From positions 1 through 5,452 of the forward strand of contig DBQI01000001.1 of NCBI GenBank assembly GCA_002305165.1: DNA of 5,452 nucleotides, in the 5' to 3' direction. The DNA is from Armatimonadetes bacterium UBA1398 (lineage in GTDB: Bacteria > Armatimonadota > Zipacnadia > UBA1398). Positions 1 through 5,433 of the stretch are shown here, one piece after another. The stretch's first letter is position 1. The number at the start of each line of letters is the position of its first letter. Made by a program: the position numbers and the translations under genes. The notes below the pieces were generated by a model, which did no database searches, had not been told where the DNA came from, and saw nothing but the letters and a program-made list of their open reading frames with translations.

Positions 1-86
1 GCCATCCCGGTTATGTGACGATGCTTACGAGGCCCACTGTCACGGCGGCCTTTTGGACGTGAATGGTTCGAGCCGACGCAACATAA
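1..86. repeat. Candidate element end with imperfect inverted repeat (downstream of the third recombinase)
   Basis: This 86-bp stretch holds no gene. TTATGT at 11-16 is repeated in inverted orientation as ACATAA at 81-86. The match continues with gaps (CG at 19-20 against 77-78, and 23 against 74), giving 9 of 13 identical positions per arm. A shorter pair, GTGAC at 15-19 and GTCAC at 39-43, lies inside it. The inner arm starts two bases into the intergenic side of the stop codon of the last recombinase gene, which is where an element end would be expected. The arms are about 57 bp apart, much wider than the 6-8 bp spacer of a simple tyrosine-recombinase core site, so they may be separate binding sites. 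No U-tract or GC hairpin of a classical terminator was seen. The partner end is not in the window, so this cannot be confirmed by comparison. Confidence 0.4.
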
Positions 87-1112
87 TCAGAGCGACTCAA
101 GCCAGTCCAGGATGTCTGGAGAGCGCTTCCAGGTTGGAAGGTTGCCGGGCTCGTCTGATCGCTGGAAGGTCGACTCGCAGTGCTCCAGGGCCCTGGCCTT
201 CATCTCGATATCGATCTGTGCGTAATGGTGGGTCGTGTCGAGGCTGGCGTGGCCGAGCCAGCCTCGGATGACGTTCAGTTCTACTCCGGACTGCAGGAGG
301 TGCATCGCGGTGGTGTGGCGGACGGTGTGCGGGCTGATCCGCTTCGCGGCCAAGCGGGGCATCCTCGGGACCGCTCGTCCGACATAGTTCTTCACGACGT
401 TGCGGATGCCAAAGCGGCTCAGGGGCCTGCCGAAACGATTGAGGAAGACTCGCTCGTCGTCGTTGCGCGGGGCGCGACCTTTGAGGTAGTCTCGCAGTGC
501 CTCGCCCGTCGCCGTCCACAGGGGGCAGACCCTCCACCTCCTCCCCTTCCCCAGGAGGCTCACCCGGTATGGCTTGGTGAGCGTCAGCCATGCAACCCGC
601 AGATCCGCCACCTCCTGGACCCGCGCCCCCGAGTTATACATGAACAGTAGCAGGGCGAAGTCTCGCAGCCCCGTCGGCGTTCCCAGGTTGATCGCCTGAA
701 AGATGGCGTGGATCTCGTCCCGTTCCATGTAATCGATCTCAGCTCGCGCCCCCTTCTTGAAGGGAACGGATGTGACCGCCCTTGAGGAATCCATAAGCGG
801 GGGCTCCCTGCCCGCCACGTAATTGAAGAAGGAGCGGATGGCGGCGAGCCGCTGATTCCGCGAGCGGACCGAGTTGCCGCGCTCGTCCTCCAGGTAGCCG
901 AGGAAGCGGCGGACACACGCGGCGTCGATGTCATCGAAAGTCAGGTCGGTGCACCGCCTCCCCGTCTCCCGGCTCGCGAAGCGGAGGAACATTTTGAATG
1001 TGTCCCGGTAGCTGACCAGGGTGTTTGGGCTCAGGTTGCGGTCCCGGACCAGATGGTCTCGGAAGTAGGCGGTGAGGAAGGCCGTGATCGGATCGGCAGG
1101 AGTCGTGATCAT
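87..1112 (-). CDS. Tyrosine recombinase, third gene of the trio (RitC-like), 341 aa
   Basis: A site-specific DNA recombinase predicted to cut and rejoin the element ends through a covalent 3'-phosphotyrosine link. Residues 8-105 form a core-binding (SAM-like) domain typical of XerC/XerD relatives, with the pattern LSPNTLVSYRDTFKMFLRF. The catalytic domain covers about 128-315. The active-site residues are R164 (NSGARVQEV), K189 (LLGKGRRWR), H262 and R265 (HTVRH), H288 (WLGHAS) and the nucleophile Y297. The length is ordinary for a single-domain recombinase. The start chosen is the ATG at 1112: it overlaps the TGA of the preceding gene as ATGA and follows AAGGAGGT by 6 nt. The upstream in-frame ATG at 1142 lies inside the preceding gene and lacks such a site. 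Residues 316-341 are a short tail of unknown role. The family is certain; the RitC label rests on position. Confidence 0.93.
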   Translation of the reverse strand: MITTPADPITAFLTAYFRDHLVRDRNLSPNTLVSYRDTFKMFLRFASRETGRRCTDLTFDDIDAACVRRFLGYLEDERGNSVRSRNQRLAAIRSFFNYVAGREPPLMDSSRAVTSVPFKKGARAEIDYMERDEIHAIFQAINLGTPTGLRDFALLLFMYNSGARVQEVADLRVAWLTLTKPYRVSLLGKGRRWRVCPLWTATGEALRDYLKGRAPRNDDERVFLNRFGRPLSRFGIRNVVKNYVGRAVPRMPRLAAKRISPHTVRHTTAMHLLQSGVELNVIRGWLGHASLDTTHHYAQIDIEMKARALEHCESTFQRSDEPGNLPTWKRSPDILDWLESL

Positions 1113-2848
1113 CGGGGGACCTCCTTGTCCGGTCGGAGCCACTGCTGCCCGAAACTGGCTTCGAAACGCTCGTTGGCCGCCTCGAGCAGGTCGGTGGTGG
1201 CATCCAGGTAGACCTGCGTGGACGCAATGTCCAGGTGACCCAGGAAGGCGGAGAGCAACGGGAGCTTCGCTTGGACGTCAGCTCCCTCGCGATACCATCG
1301 CGTCAACCGGTGGAGCGCGAACGAGTGCCGAAAGGAGTGGACGCACGGGCCCCTCTGTCCTGGCCCCGGCCGCAGCCCAATCTCTTTGATGATTGCCCGA
1401 AGAACCCCGCCGATGGAGCACCGGTGGAGCCTTCTCCAGTAGCGGCCCGGGAAGAGGGGCGTCTCGGCGCGGCTCGCATCGGGCCAGCCTCTCCGTCGCA
1501 GATCCAGGAACTGCTCCAGGCTCTCGCAGTACCTCGGTCCCATCGGGAGCAGGCGGCTCTTGTAGAACTTGCTCTCGCGGACGAGGACCAGGCCCTGGCT
1601 CAGGTCGATGTCCCCCAGGGAGAGGGCACAGACCTCGGAGACGCGCAAGCCGAGACAGTACAGGGTCGCGAAGATGGTCGCGTAAGTGGCGCCACGATGA
1701 GCGAAGAAAGGGACGTCTCGGAGCCCCGAAGCACGACGCAGGACCTCCTGGATCTGCTCCCGAGTGAAGATGAAGGCATGTGTCCGCTGTGGAGGGCCCC
1801 CACAGCGGAACCGGGCCGGATTATCCGCGAGCAGCCCCCGGCGAATCATGTGCTCGAAGAACGCCTCTGCGACCCGTCGCTTGGTGGCGCGGGTCGCGGG
1901 GCTGACTCCGGGCAGGCTTTCGAGCCAGCCATGGATCGCTGCTGGCGCGACCGTCGCCACCTCGGCCAGTCCGGCCCGCGCGAGGTAGCGGTCCAACTGG
2001 GCCAGGGTCCTCTCCTCGAAGAGATACCCCGCGCCCAGACTTCGCTTGAGGCGGATGAACTCGACCATACGTGGGCCCCAAGGCCCGGAGAAGCGAGGCT
2101 CGGGTAGCAGTCGCTGCAGCGCCGGATGGGAGGCATCGGAACCGAGGGCGGCGGCCAGCCCTCGCAAACCATGCCGTGGGTAGCGTTCGCGCAGCGTATC
2201 GACCGGGTTGATAGCGAGGCGCCCACGGGTTTTCAGGAACTCCAGGAAGGTCCTCACGACGCCCAGTCGGCCGGAAGCGTTCCGGACATCCACTTTGAGC
2301 CGCTGGCTCTGGATCCAGGCGATGAGCAGCGCCTCGGACTCCAGCCCGCTCCACGTGCCGGGCTGCGCTCCGGGCCACTCGGCCTGGAAGCGGTTGAAGT
2401 CGAGCAAGACCGCCTGGTAGATCCGCAGGGTGGTCGACTGGTAGCGCTCGTCCAGGGCCAGAGCGCTGAGATGGGTGCGGATCGAGCTCTGGAGGTTCAC
2501 GTCCAGATGAATCGGCAGGGCCTTGCCGCGCAGGAACCGGCCAATGTCAAGATAGTAGAAGGCGTCGTCGTCGAGGACCTGTTCCCGGAACAGGAGTCCG
2601 ACCCAGTCTCGTATCGCGTTCAGCAGGCGCCGAGTGCTCCCGAGGTCCCTATCCAGGGCGCCCCGGTCCCTCCAGTCAGCCAACCACCTCGTGGTATGGG
2701 CGTCGTTCAGGAACGAGCTGCCCAGGCCCAAGTTTCGGTACTGTTGGCAAAAGTGCAGCATCTGAATGTCGATCCCACGCTCCCCGCGGGCGGCGATGAA
2801 ACGCAACAGCAGCCGGCCTTCCTCGTTGGCGGAGAATCGTAATCTCAC
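1109..2848 (-). CDS. Long tyrosine recombinase, second gene of the trio (RitB-like / TnpB-like), 579 aa
   Basis: A tyrosine recombinase with an unusually long N-terminus. The C-terminal part (about 255-560) is a conventional recombinase: a core-binding domain at about 258-347 and a catalytic domain with R402 (CLGLRVSEV), K427 (RESKFYK; K430 is an alternative), H504 and R507 (HSFRH), H538 (FLGH) and Y547. Residues 1-250 are extra. Within them, about 135-220 again has the core-binding pattern (TTLRIYQAVLLDFNRF followed by a helix and then GRLAINPVD), and about 45-100 may be a third, weaker unit. The start is a GTG at 2848 overlapping the first gene's TGA (GTGA), preceded by GGGGAGGA at 6 nt. 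The open frame runs further upstream to 3262, but that portion lies wholly inside the first gene. The length is closer to Tn554 TnpB than to a simple recombinase, so that relationship is a real alternative. An internal start near M261 would give a minimal recombinase, but no good ribosome site was noted there. Confidence 0.9.
   Translation of the reverse strand: MRLRFSANEEGRLLLRFIAARGERGIDIQMLHFCQQYRNLGLGSSFLNDAHTTRWLADWRDRGALDRDLGSTRRLLNAIRDWVGLLFREQVLDDDAFYYLDIGRFLRGKALPIHLDVNLQSSIRTHLSALALDERYQSTTLRIYQAVLLDFNRFQAEWPGAQPGTWSGLESEALLIAWIQSQRLKVDVRNASGRLGVVRTFLEFLKTRGRLAINPVDTLRERYPRHGLRGLAAALGSDASHPALQRLLPEPRFSGPWGPRMVEFIRLKRSLGAGYLFEERTLAQLDRYLARAGLAEVATVAPAAIHGWLESLPGVSPATRATKRRVAEAFFEHMIRRGLLADNPARFRCGGPPQRTHAFIFTREQIQEVLRRASGLRDVPFFAHRGATYATIFATLYCLGLRVSEVCALSLGDIDLSQGLVLVRESKFYKSRLLPMGPRYCESLEQFLDLRRRGWPDASRAETPLFPGRYWRRLHRCSIGGVLRAIIKEIGLRPGPGQRGPCVHSFRHSFALHRLTRWYREGADVQAKLPLLSAFLGHLDIASTQVYLDATTDLLEAANERFEASFGQQWLRPDKEVPR
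1119..1126 (-). promoter_or_regulatory. Ribosome binding site of the third recombinase gene
   Basis: AAGGAGGT, an eight-base match to the anti-Shine-Dalgarno sequence, lies 6 nt before the ATG at 1112 and inside the 3' end of the preceding gene. It decides the start in favour of 1112 over 1142. Together with the ATGA overlap it suggests translational coupling with the second gene. Confidence 0.85.
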
Positions 2849-4113
2849 AGCAGATCCTCCCCATCGTTGCAGGCAACCTCGCGGAGCCCCTCGAGGTCCA
2901 CCTTCAGGTAGACGCTCGTAGATGACGGCGACGAGTGCCCCAGGTAGTCCCCAATCGTCTTGAACGAGAAGCCCTGGGCGAGCAGATACTGGGCGGTGGT
3001 GTGGCGCAAGAGGTGTGCGCCGAGGCGGGGCAGACTCACGCCGGCTGCCAGAAGATGCTTTCTCGCCACGGCGGAGACGGGTGCGCCCCCCTGAAAGGGG
3101 CGCACCGGTGCATGGAGCGTCAGGAAGACCTGACGGCAAGAGGCCTGCGGTCGAACAGTGCGCAGGTATTCGAAGATCGCCTCCCCCACGGGGACGCTCA
3201 ATGGGAAGGTGTCCGTCCGCCCCGTCTTTCCATGCCTGAGGCGGAGCCTCTGCGCGGACCACTCCAGGTCCTGCAGAGTCAGGCCGGCCACCTCTCCCGC
3301 CCTCATGCCGTAGGTGATCAATAGAAGGAGCATGGCGTAGTCCCGAACCCCCGACGGAGAGGTGCGATCCACGGACTCGAGAACCAGACGAACCCTATCA
3401 CGGCTGAGGAACCGAGGCAGGTCCTCCTGGCGGTAGGCCCGTGGCCCCGGGAAGTCCTCGAGGCGCGGAATCAAGACGTGTCCTTCCATCCGAAGGAACC
3501 GGAGAAACGCGCGCAGCGCGCAGCAGACTGCCCGCATGCCGCGCCGCCCGATCGTTCTGCTCTGGAACATCAGGAAGTCGTCGATCTGCCCGGCGGTCAG
3601 AGCGCTCCAACTCGCGCATGACTTCTGTGCCTCGGCGAGGAAGCGGGCAGCGTAGAGCTGATAGCAGTGGATGGTCGTGTCCGCCAGGGCCCGCTCGTGC
3701 CGAAGGAATTGGACGAAGCCATCCAGCCTGGCTTGGAAGACGGGCTCCAGGGTCCCCGTTGCGGTGGCCGGCTTGAGCCGACCCGTCCTCTCCACGTGAC
3801 GAATGAATTGGCGGACAGAACCCGCCTGTTCAGCAGCCAGGCGCTCCGGATCCTGGGTCCGCTTGAGCCGAAGCGACTTGCGAATGCTGTAACGCACGAA
3901 TGGCTCGGCGTACTCTCGAATGTCCTCTCCGGGGTTGACCCCACGAGCTCGGAGATAGCGTCCGAACCTGACAAGCACCGACAGCCGTGTCCTCATCGTG
4001 CGCAGAGCGAACCCCTGATCCCGCATCCATTCGATATGGTCGCGGACCTCAACCGCGAACAGAAGCCCGCGGGTCCGCCGATCCACCTCCAGAACCGTCA
4101 GTCGTCCACCCAT
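2845..4113 (-). CDS. Tyrosine recombinase, first gene of the trio (RitA-like), 422 aa
   Basis: The promoter-proximal recombinase of the operon. The catalytic domain (about 232-410) keeps all expected residues: R271 (YGMRAGEV), K296 (RHGKTGR), H367 and R370 (HLLRH), H393 (YLGHSS) and the nucleophile Y402. A canonical core-binding domain lies at about 128-215 (ARLDGFVQFLRHERALAD and the following helices). A further 125 N-terminal residues contain another helical segment rich in Arg and Leu (about 20-112) that resembles a second, diverged core-binding unit. Two starts are possible: the ATG at 4134 and the ATG at 4113. The latter is chosen because GAGGGGAG ends 7 nt before it, the same geometry as in the two downstream genes; starting at 4113 shortens the protein by seven residues. 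Its native promoter is not visible, since the IS begins 53 bp upstream. The RitA label is positional. Confidence 0.92.
   Translation of the reverse strand: MGGRLTVLEVDRRTRGLLFAVEVRDHIEWMRDQGFALRTMRTRLSVLVRFGRYLRARGVNPGEDIREYAEPFVRYSIRKSLRLKRTQDPERLAAEQAGSVRQFIRHVERTGRLKPATATGTLEPVFQARLDGFVQFLRHERALADTTIHCYQLYAARFLAEAQKSCASWSALTAGQIDDFLMFQSRTIGRRGMRAVCCALRAFLRFLRMEGHVLIPRLEDFPGPRAYRQEDLPRFLSRDRVRLVLESVDRTSPSGVRDYAMLLLLITYGMRAGEVAGLTLQDLEWSAQRLRLRHGKTGRTDTFPLSVPVGEAIFEYLRTVRPQASCRQVFLTLHAPVRPFQGGAPVSAVARKHLLAAGVSLPRLGAHLLRHTTAQYLLAQGFSFKTIGDYLGHSSPSSTSVYLKVDLEGLREVACNDGEDLL
2855..2862 (-). promoter_or_regulatory. Ribosome binding site of the second recombinase gene
   Basis: GGGGAGGA lies 6 nt before the GTG at 2848, within the last codons of the first gene. 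It supports the rare-type GTG start and the 4-nt overlap, rather than any of the ATGs farther upstream in the same open frame. Confidence 0.8.
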
Positions 4114-4166
4114 GGAAGGACTCCCCTCTCGCATCCGCAGAGTCGGCCGTCGGCGTGGGCCGCGGC
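4114..4166 (-). other. Residual leader of the recombinase operon between IS and first gene
   Basis: A 53-bp GC-rich remnant between the IS end and the first start codon. It holds the ribosome site but no recognisable -10 or -35 element. The sequence at the expected -10 distance from the TTGACA in the IS end is CGCGGC, so the insertion does not create an obvious hybrid promoter. Operon expression would need read-through from the IS or a promoter not recognised here. Confidence 0.6.
4121..4128 (-). promoter_or_regulatory. Ribosome binding site of the first recombinase gene
   Basis: GAGGGGAG with 7 nt to the ATG at 4113. The alternative ATG at 4134 lies just upstream of this purine run and would place it inside the coding region, so the site favours the shorter protein. 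Confidence 0.75.
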
Positions 4167-4192
4167 TATGGTGGCCCCGGTTGTCAAGACAG
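4167..4192. repeat. Terminal inverted repeat at the 3' end of the IS (IRR)
   Basis: Read on the plus strand from 4167, this matches the reverse complement of 5427-5452 at TAT-GTGGCCCC-G and again at C-AGACA, about 18 of 26 positions, with a divergent A/T-rich block between. The two conserved blocks fit the usual pattern of an outer cleavage region and an inner transposase-binding region. No 5'-TG is seen at the very tip, so the exact edge may be off by one to three bases. Confidence 0.82.
4182..4187 (-). promoter_or_regulatory. Outward-facing -35 hexamer in IRR
   Basis: A perfect TTGACA on the minus strand, pointing out of the IS toward the recombinase operon, with 15 bp from it to the IS tip. 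No matching -10 exists in the present flank (CGCGGC at 17 bp). Its likely role is in a circularised IS, where the other tip supplies TATAGT. Confidence 0.55.
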
Positions 4193-4249
4193 CTGACCGG
4201 CGATCCTAAGTTAGAAGTTGAATGGGGTTCGTCGTAGTTGTACTGACCG
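4193..4249. other. IS 3' untranslated end
   Basis: A noncoding stretch between the orfB stop and IRR. It contains CTGACCG twice on the plus strand (4193-4199 and 4243-4249, 50 bp apart) and a short odd palindrome CTAAGTTAG near 4206. No terminator with a stem and U-tract was recognised, so transcription from the IS could continue into the recombinase operon. Confidence 0.45.
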
Positions 4250-5059
4250 TCAAGCGCCGTGGTAGACGGCTGCGGGGGTGCGATAGTCGAGCGCCTGGTG
4301 CGGTCGCTCGGTGTTGTAGAAGTCGAGGTAGCGGGACAGGTTCTGAAAGGCTTGGTGCCCAGACTCGTAGTCCTTCAGGTAGACCTCCTCGTATTTGACG
4401 GTACGCCAGAGCCTCTCCACGAAGACGTTGTCGGCCCATCGGCCCCGGCCGTCCATGCTGATCCTGATGTCCTCCTGTAGCAGCGCACCCGTGAAATCGT
4501 TGCTCGTGAACTGCGAGCCCTGGTCCGAGTTGAAGATCTCCGGCCTTCCGTGGCGGCCCAGGGCACGCCGGAGGGCGTCCACGCAGAAGGACACCTCCAT
4601 GGTGTTGGAGAGCTCCCACGAGAGCACACAGCGGCTGTACCAGTCGAGAATCGCCACCAGGAACAGGAACCCCTGGCGCATCCGGATATAGGTGATGTCT
4701 GTGCTCCAAATGTGGTTCGGCCCTCTCGGGGTGACCCCGCTCAGCAGGTATGGGTAGATCCTGTGCTCAGGGGCGCTGAGACTCAGGCGCGGCTTCGGGT
4801 AGATGGCCTCCAGTCCCATCTTGATCATCAGCCGACGGACGCGTTTCCGGTCGGCAGCGACCCCCTGGCTCTCCAGAAACACCGCCATCCGACGAGCCCC
4901 ATAGAAGGGGGTGCGGGTGTACTGCTCATCGATAAGCCGCATCGCAGCCAGGTTCTCCTCGGTCTCTGGGCGAGGATGGTAGTAGTAGCTCGCCCGCGGC
5001 AGGCCCACAAGTTCGCACTGGCGCGTCACGGAGAGCTGCGGGTGGTCAGGTTCGATCAT
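4250..5059 (-). CDS. orfB: IS3-family transposase OrfB (DDE integrase domain), 269 aa as separate product
   Basis: The catalytic half of the IS3-family transposase, which cuts and joins the IS ends. The N-terminal region (1-100) has the family's HTH_21-type segment with MIEPDHPQLSVTRQ and GLPRASYYY. The integrase core follows, with D121 (WSTDITY), D179 (NSDQGSQFTS) and E215 (NVFVERLW); the last two are separated by exactly 35 residues, giving D-D-35-E. The C-terminus (YNTERPHQALDYRTPA) is the usual family ending and is complete. The frame starts at an ATG overlapping the orfA stop as ATGA at 5056-5059, so a free OrfB could be made by coupling. The active product is more likely OrfAB by -1 frameshifting, because the OrfB frame continues upstream of this ATG without a stop as far as the slippery site, adding R-G-E-S-I-E-I-R-R-T before the methionine. 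OrfAB would be 373 aa. Confidence 0.95.
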   Translation of the reverse strand: MIEPDHPQLSVTRQCELVGLPRASYYYHPRPETEENLAAMRLIDEQYTRTPFYGARRMAVFLESQGVAADRKRVRRLMIKMGLEAIYPKPRLSLSAPEHRIYPYLLSGVTPRGPNHIWSTDITYIRMRQGFLFLVAILDWYSRCVLSWELSNTMEVSFCVDALRRALGRHGRPEIFNSDQGSQFTSNDFTGALLQEDIRISMDGRGRWADNVFVERLWRTVKYEEVYLKDYESGHQAFQNLSRYLDFYNTERPHQALDYRTPAAVYHGA

Positions 5060-5370
5060 CGTGCGGCGGATCTCGATGGACTCCCCCCGTTTTTTTTGAC
5101 CAGCCAGTCGAGCTCGACCTTCAACTGCCCGATCTCCTGGTAGAGACGTGTGATCAAAGCCTCTCGGGCGGCCTCGGCCCTGGAGGCCGATGCCGGGTTG
5201 GCAAAGACCTGTGCCAGCCCCTCAGTTGCCGTCTTCTTCCACTGGCTCACCTGCACTGGGTGAACCTCGACGTCAGCCGCGATCTCGTTGACGGTTCGCC
5301 GCTCCTTCAGGGCCTCAAGCGCGACCCTCGCTTTGAACTCCGCTGTGTGCTTCCTGCGCGTCTTGTCCAT
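5056..5370 (-). CDS. orfA: IS3-family OrfA (helix-turn-helix, leucine-zipper), 104 aa
   Basis: The DNA-binding and dimerisation subunit of the IS3-family transposase; alone, OrfA usually regulates transposition and promoter use. Residues 6-48 form the HTH_8-type helix-turn-helix (HTAEFKARVALEAL, then VNEIAADVEVHPVQVSQWKK). Residues 66-92 form a coiled coil with hydrophobic residues at heptad spacing (ALITRLYQEIGQLKVELDWL). In frame 0 the protein continues past the slippery site to N-G-G-S-P-S-R-S-A-A-R and stops at 5056. The ATG at 5370 has AAAGGA 9 nt upstream. Another ATG at 5380 is out of frame. Translation may be limited by an RNA hairpin covering the start codon. Confidence 0.93.
   Translation of the reverse strand: MDKTRRKHTAEFKARVALEALKERRTVNEIAADVEVHPVQVSQWKKTATEGLAQVFANPASASRAEAAREALITRLYQEIGQLKVELDWLVKKNGGSPSRSAAR
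5089..5095 (-). promoter_or_regulatory. Programmed -1 frameshift slippery site A AAA AAC
   Basis: A run of eight A and a C on the minus strand (5097-5089), phased as A AAA AAC relative to the orfA codons, is a canonical X XXY YYZ heptamer. Slipping back one base places ribosomes in the orfB frame with no intervening stop and yields a 373-residue OrfAB. The run of six G immediately after it may help pausing; no convincing pseudoknot was traced by eye. Confidence 0.85.
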
Positions 5371-5407
5371 GGCCGGTCATCCTTTCATCGTTCACAGACC
5401 GGCCATG
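5368..5407 (-). promoter_or_regulatory. Inverted repeat sequestering the orfA start codon
   Basis: CATGGCCGGTC (5407-5397) and GACCGGCCATG (5378-5368) are perfect 11-base arms around an 18-base loop. The 3' arm ends with the orfA ATG and the loop holds the AAAGGA ribosome site. The 5' arm begins inside the -10 hexamer, so the IS's own transcript, starting near 5398, should lack almost all of it, whereas RNA entering from outside would carry it whole. Protection of this kind against impinging transcription is known in IS10 and IS50. Confidence 0.7.
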
Positions 5408-5433
5408 ATAGTGTTAGCTAAACACCGTGTCTA
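5405..5433 (-). promoter_or_regulatory. Transposase promoter at the IS left end
   Basis: TAGACA (5428-5433) and TATCAT (5405-5410) each match the sigma-70 consensus at five of six bases and are separated by exactly 17 bp. A start near 5397-5399 would give a leader of about 28 nt containing the AAAGGA ribosome site. The -35 lies within the inverted repeat, so transposase binding should compete with RNA polymerase. Confidence 0.72.
5411..5425. promoter_or_regulatory. Operator-like palindrome in the promoter spacer
   Basis: GTGTT and AACAC form perfect five-base arms around a five-base centre, lying entirely between the -35 and -10 of the transposase promoter. A repressor, perhaps OrfA itself, bound here would block transcription. 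The site is short, so chance is possible. Confidence 0.35.

Larger units (their letters stand above)
11..4113 (-). mobile_element. Recombinase-in-trio (RIT)-type element, upstream end cut off by an IS
   Basis: Three consecutive, overlapping, co-directional tyrosine recombinase genes occupy 87-4113 with no cargo gene between them. That organisation defines RIT elements; Tn554-type elements also use several co-transcribed recombinase genes, but the third Tn554 protein is not a tyrosine recombinase, whereas all three here are. A candidate end lies just beyond the last gene, in the inverted repeat at 11-86. The other end is not visible because an IS3-family element begins 53 bp upstream of the first gene. 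The outer limits are therefore approximate: the low coordinate rests on the inverted repeat and the high coordinate is only the first start codon. All three catalytic domains look intact, so the protein machinery could be functional even if the element is split. The assignment to RIT is inferred from gene order and motifs, not from alignment. Confidence 0.72.

Noticed and set aside
1235..2107. Long plus-strand open frame of 290 codons opposite the second recombinase
   Set aside because: It lies wholly antisense to a gene with a complete catalytic motif set, has no recognisable domain, and is what GC-rich coding DNA produces by chance on the opposite strand. The same applies to those at 2126-2842, 3667-4209 and 4550-5143.
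2849..3262. Upstream extension of the second recombinase frame to an ATG at 3262
   Set aside because: The extra 138 codons lie inside the first recombinase gene and read as low-complexity, Gly/Arg/Pro-rich sequence. A GTG with a good ribosome site and a stop/start overlap at 2848 is the better start.
4140..4166. Terminal inverted repeat partner of the left end, based on shared GCCGACG in the leader and at 72-78
   Set aside because: Only seven bases match in GC-rich DNA, and the flanking bases do not agree. The true other end is probably outside the window.
4159..4187. Hybrid promoter from the IS end driving the recombinase operon
   Set aside because: TTGACA is present, but the flank at 16-18 bp spacing is CG-only and does not resemble a -10.
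4193..4249. CTGACCG direct repeats as transposase binding sites
   Set aside because: There are only two seven-base copies, and they are not found at the other IS end in matching positions. This is insufficient to claim binding sites.
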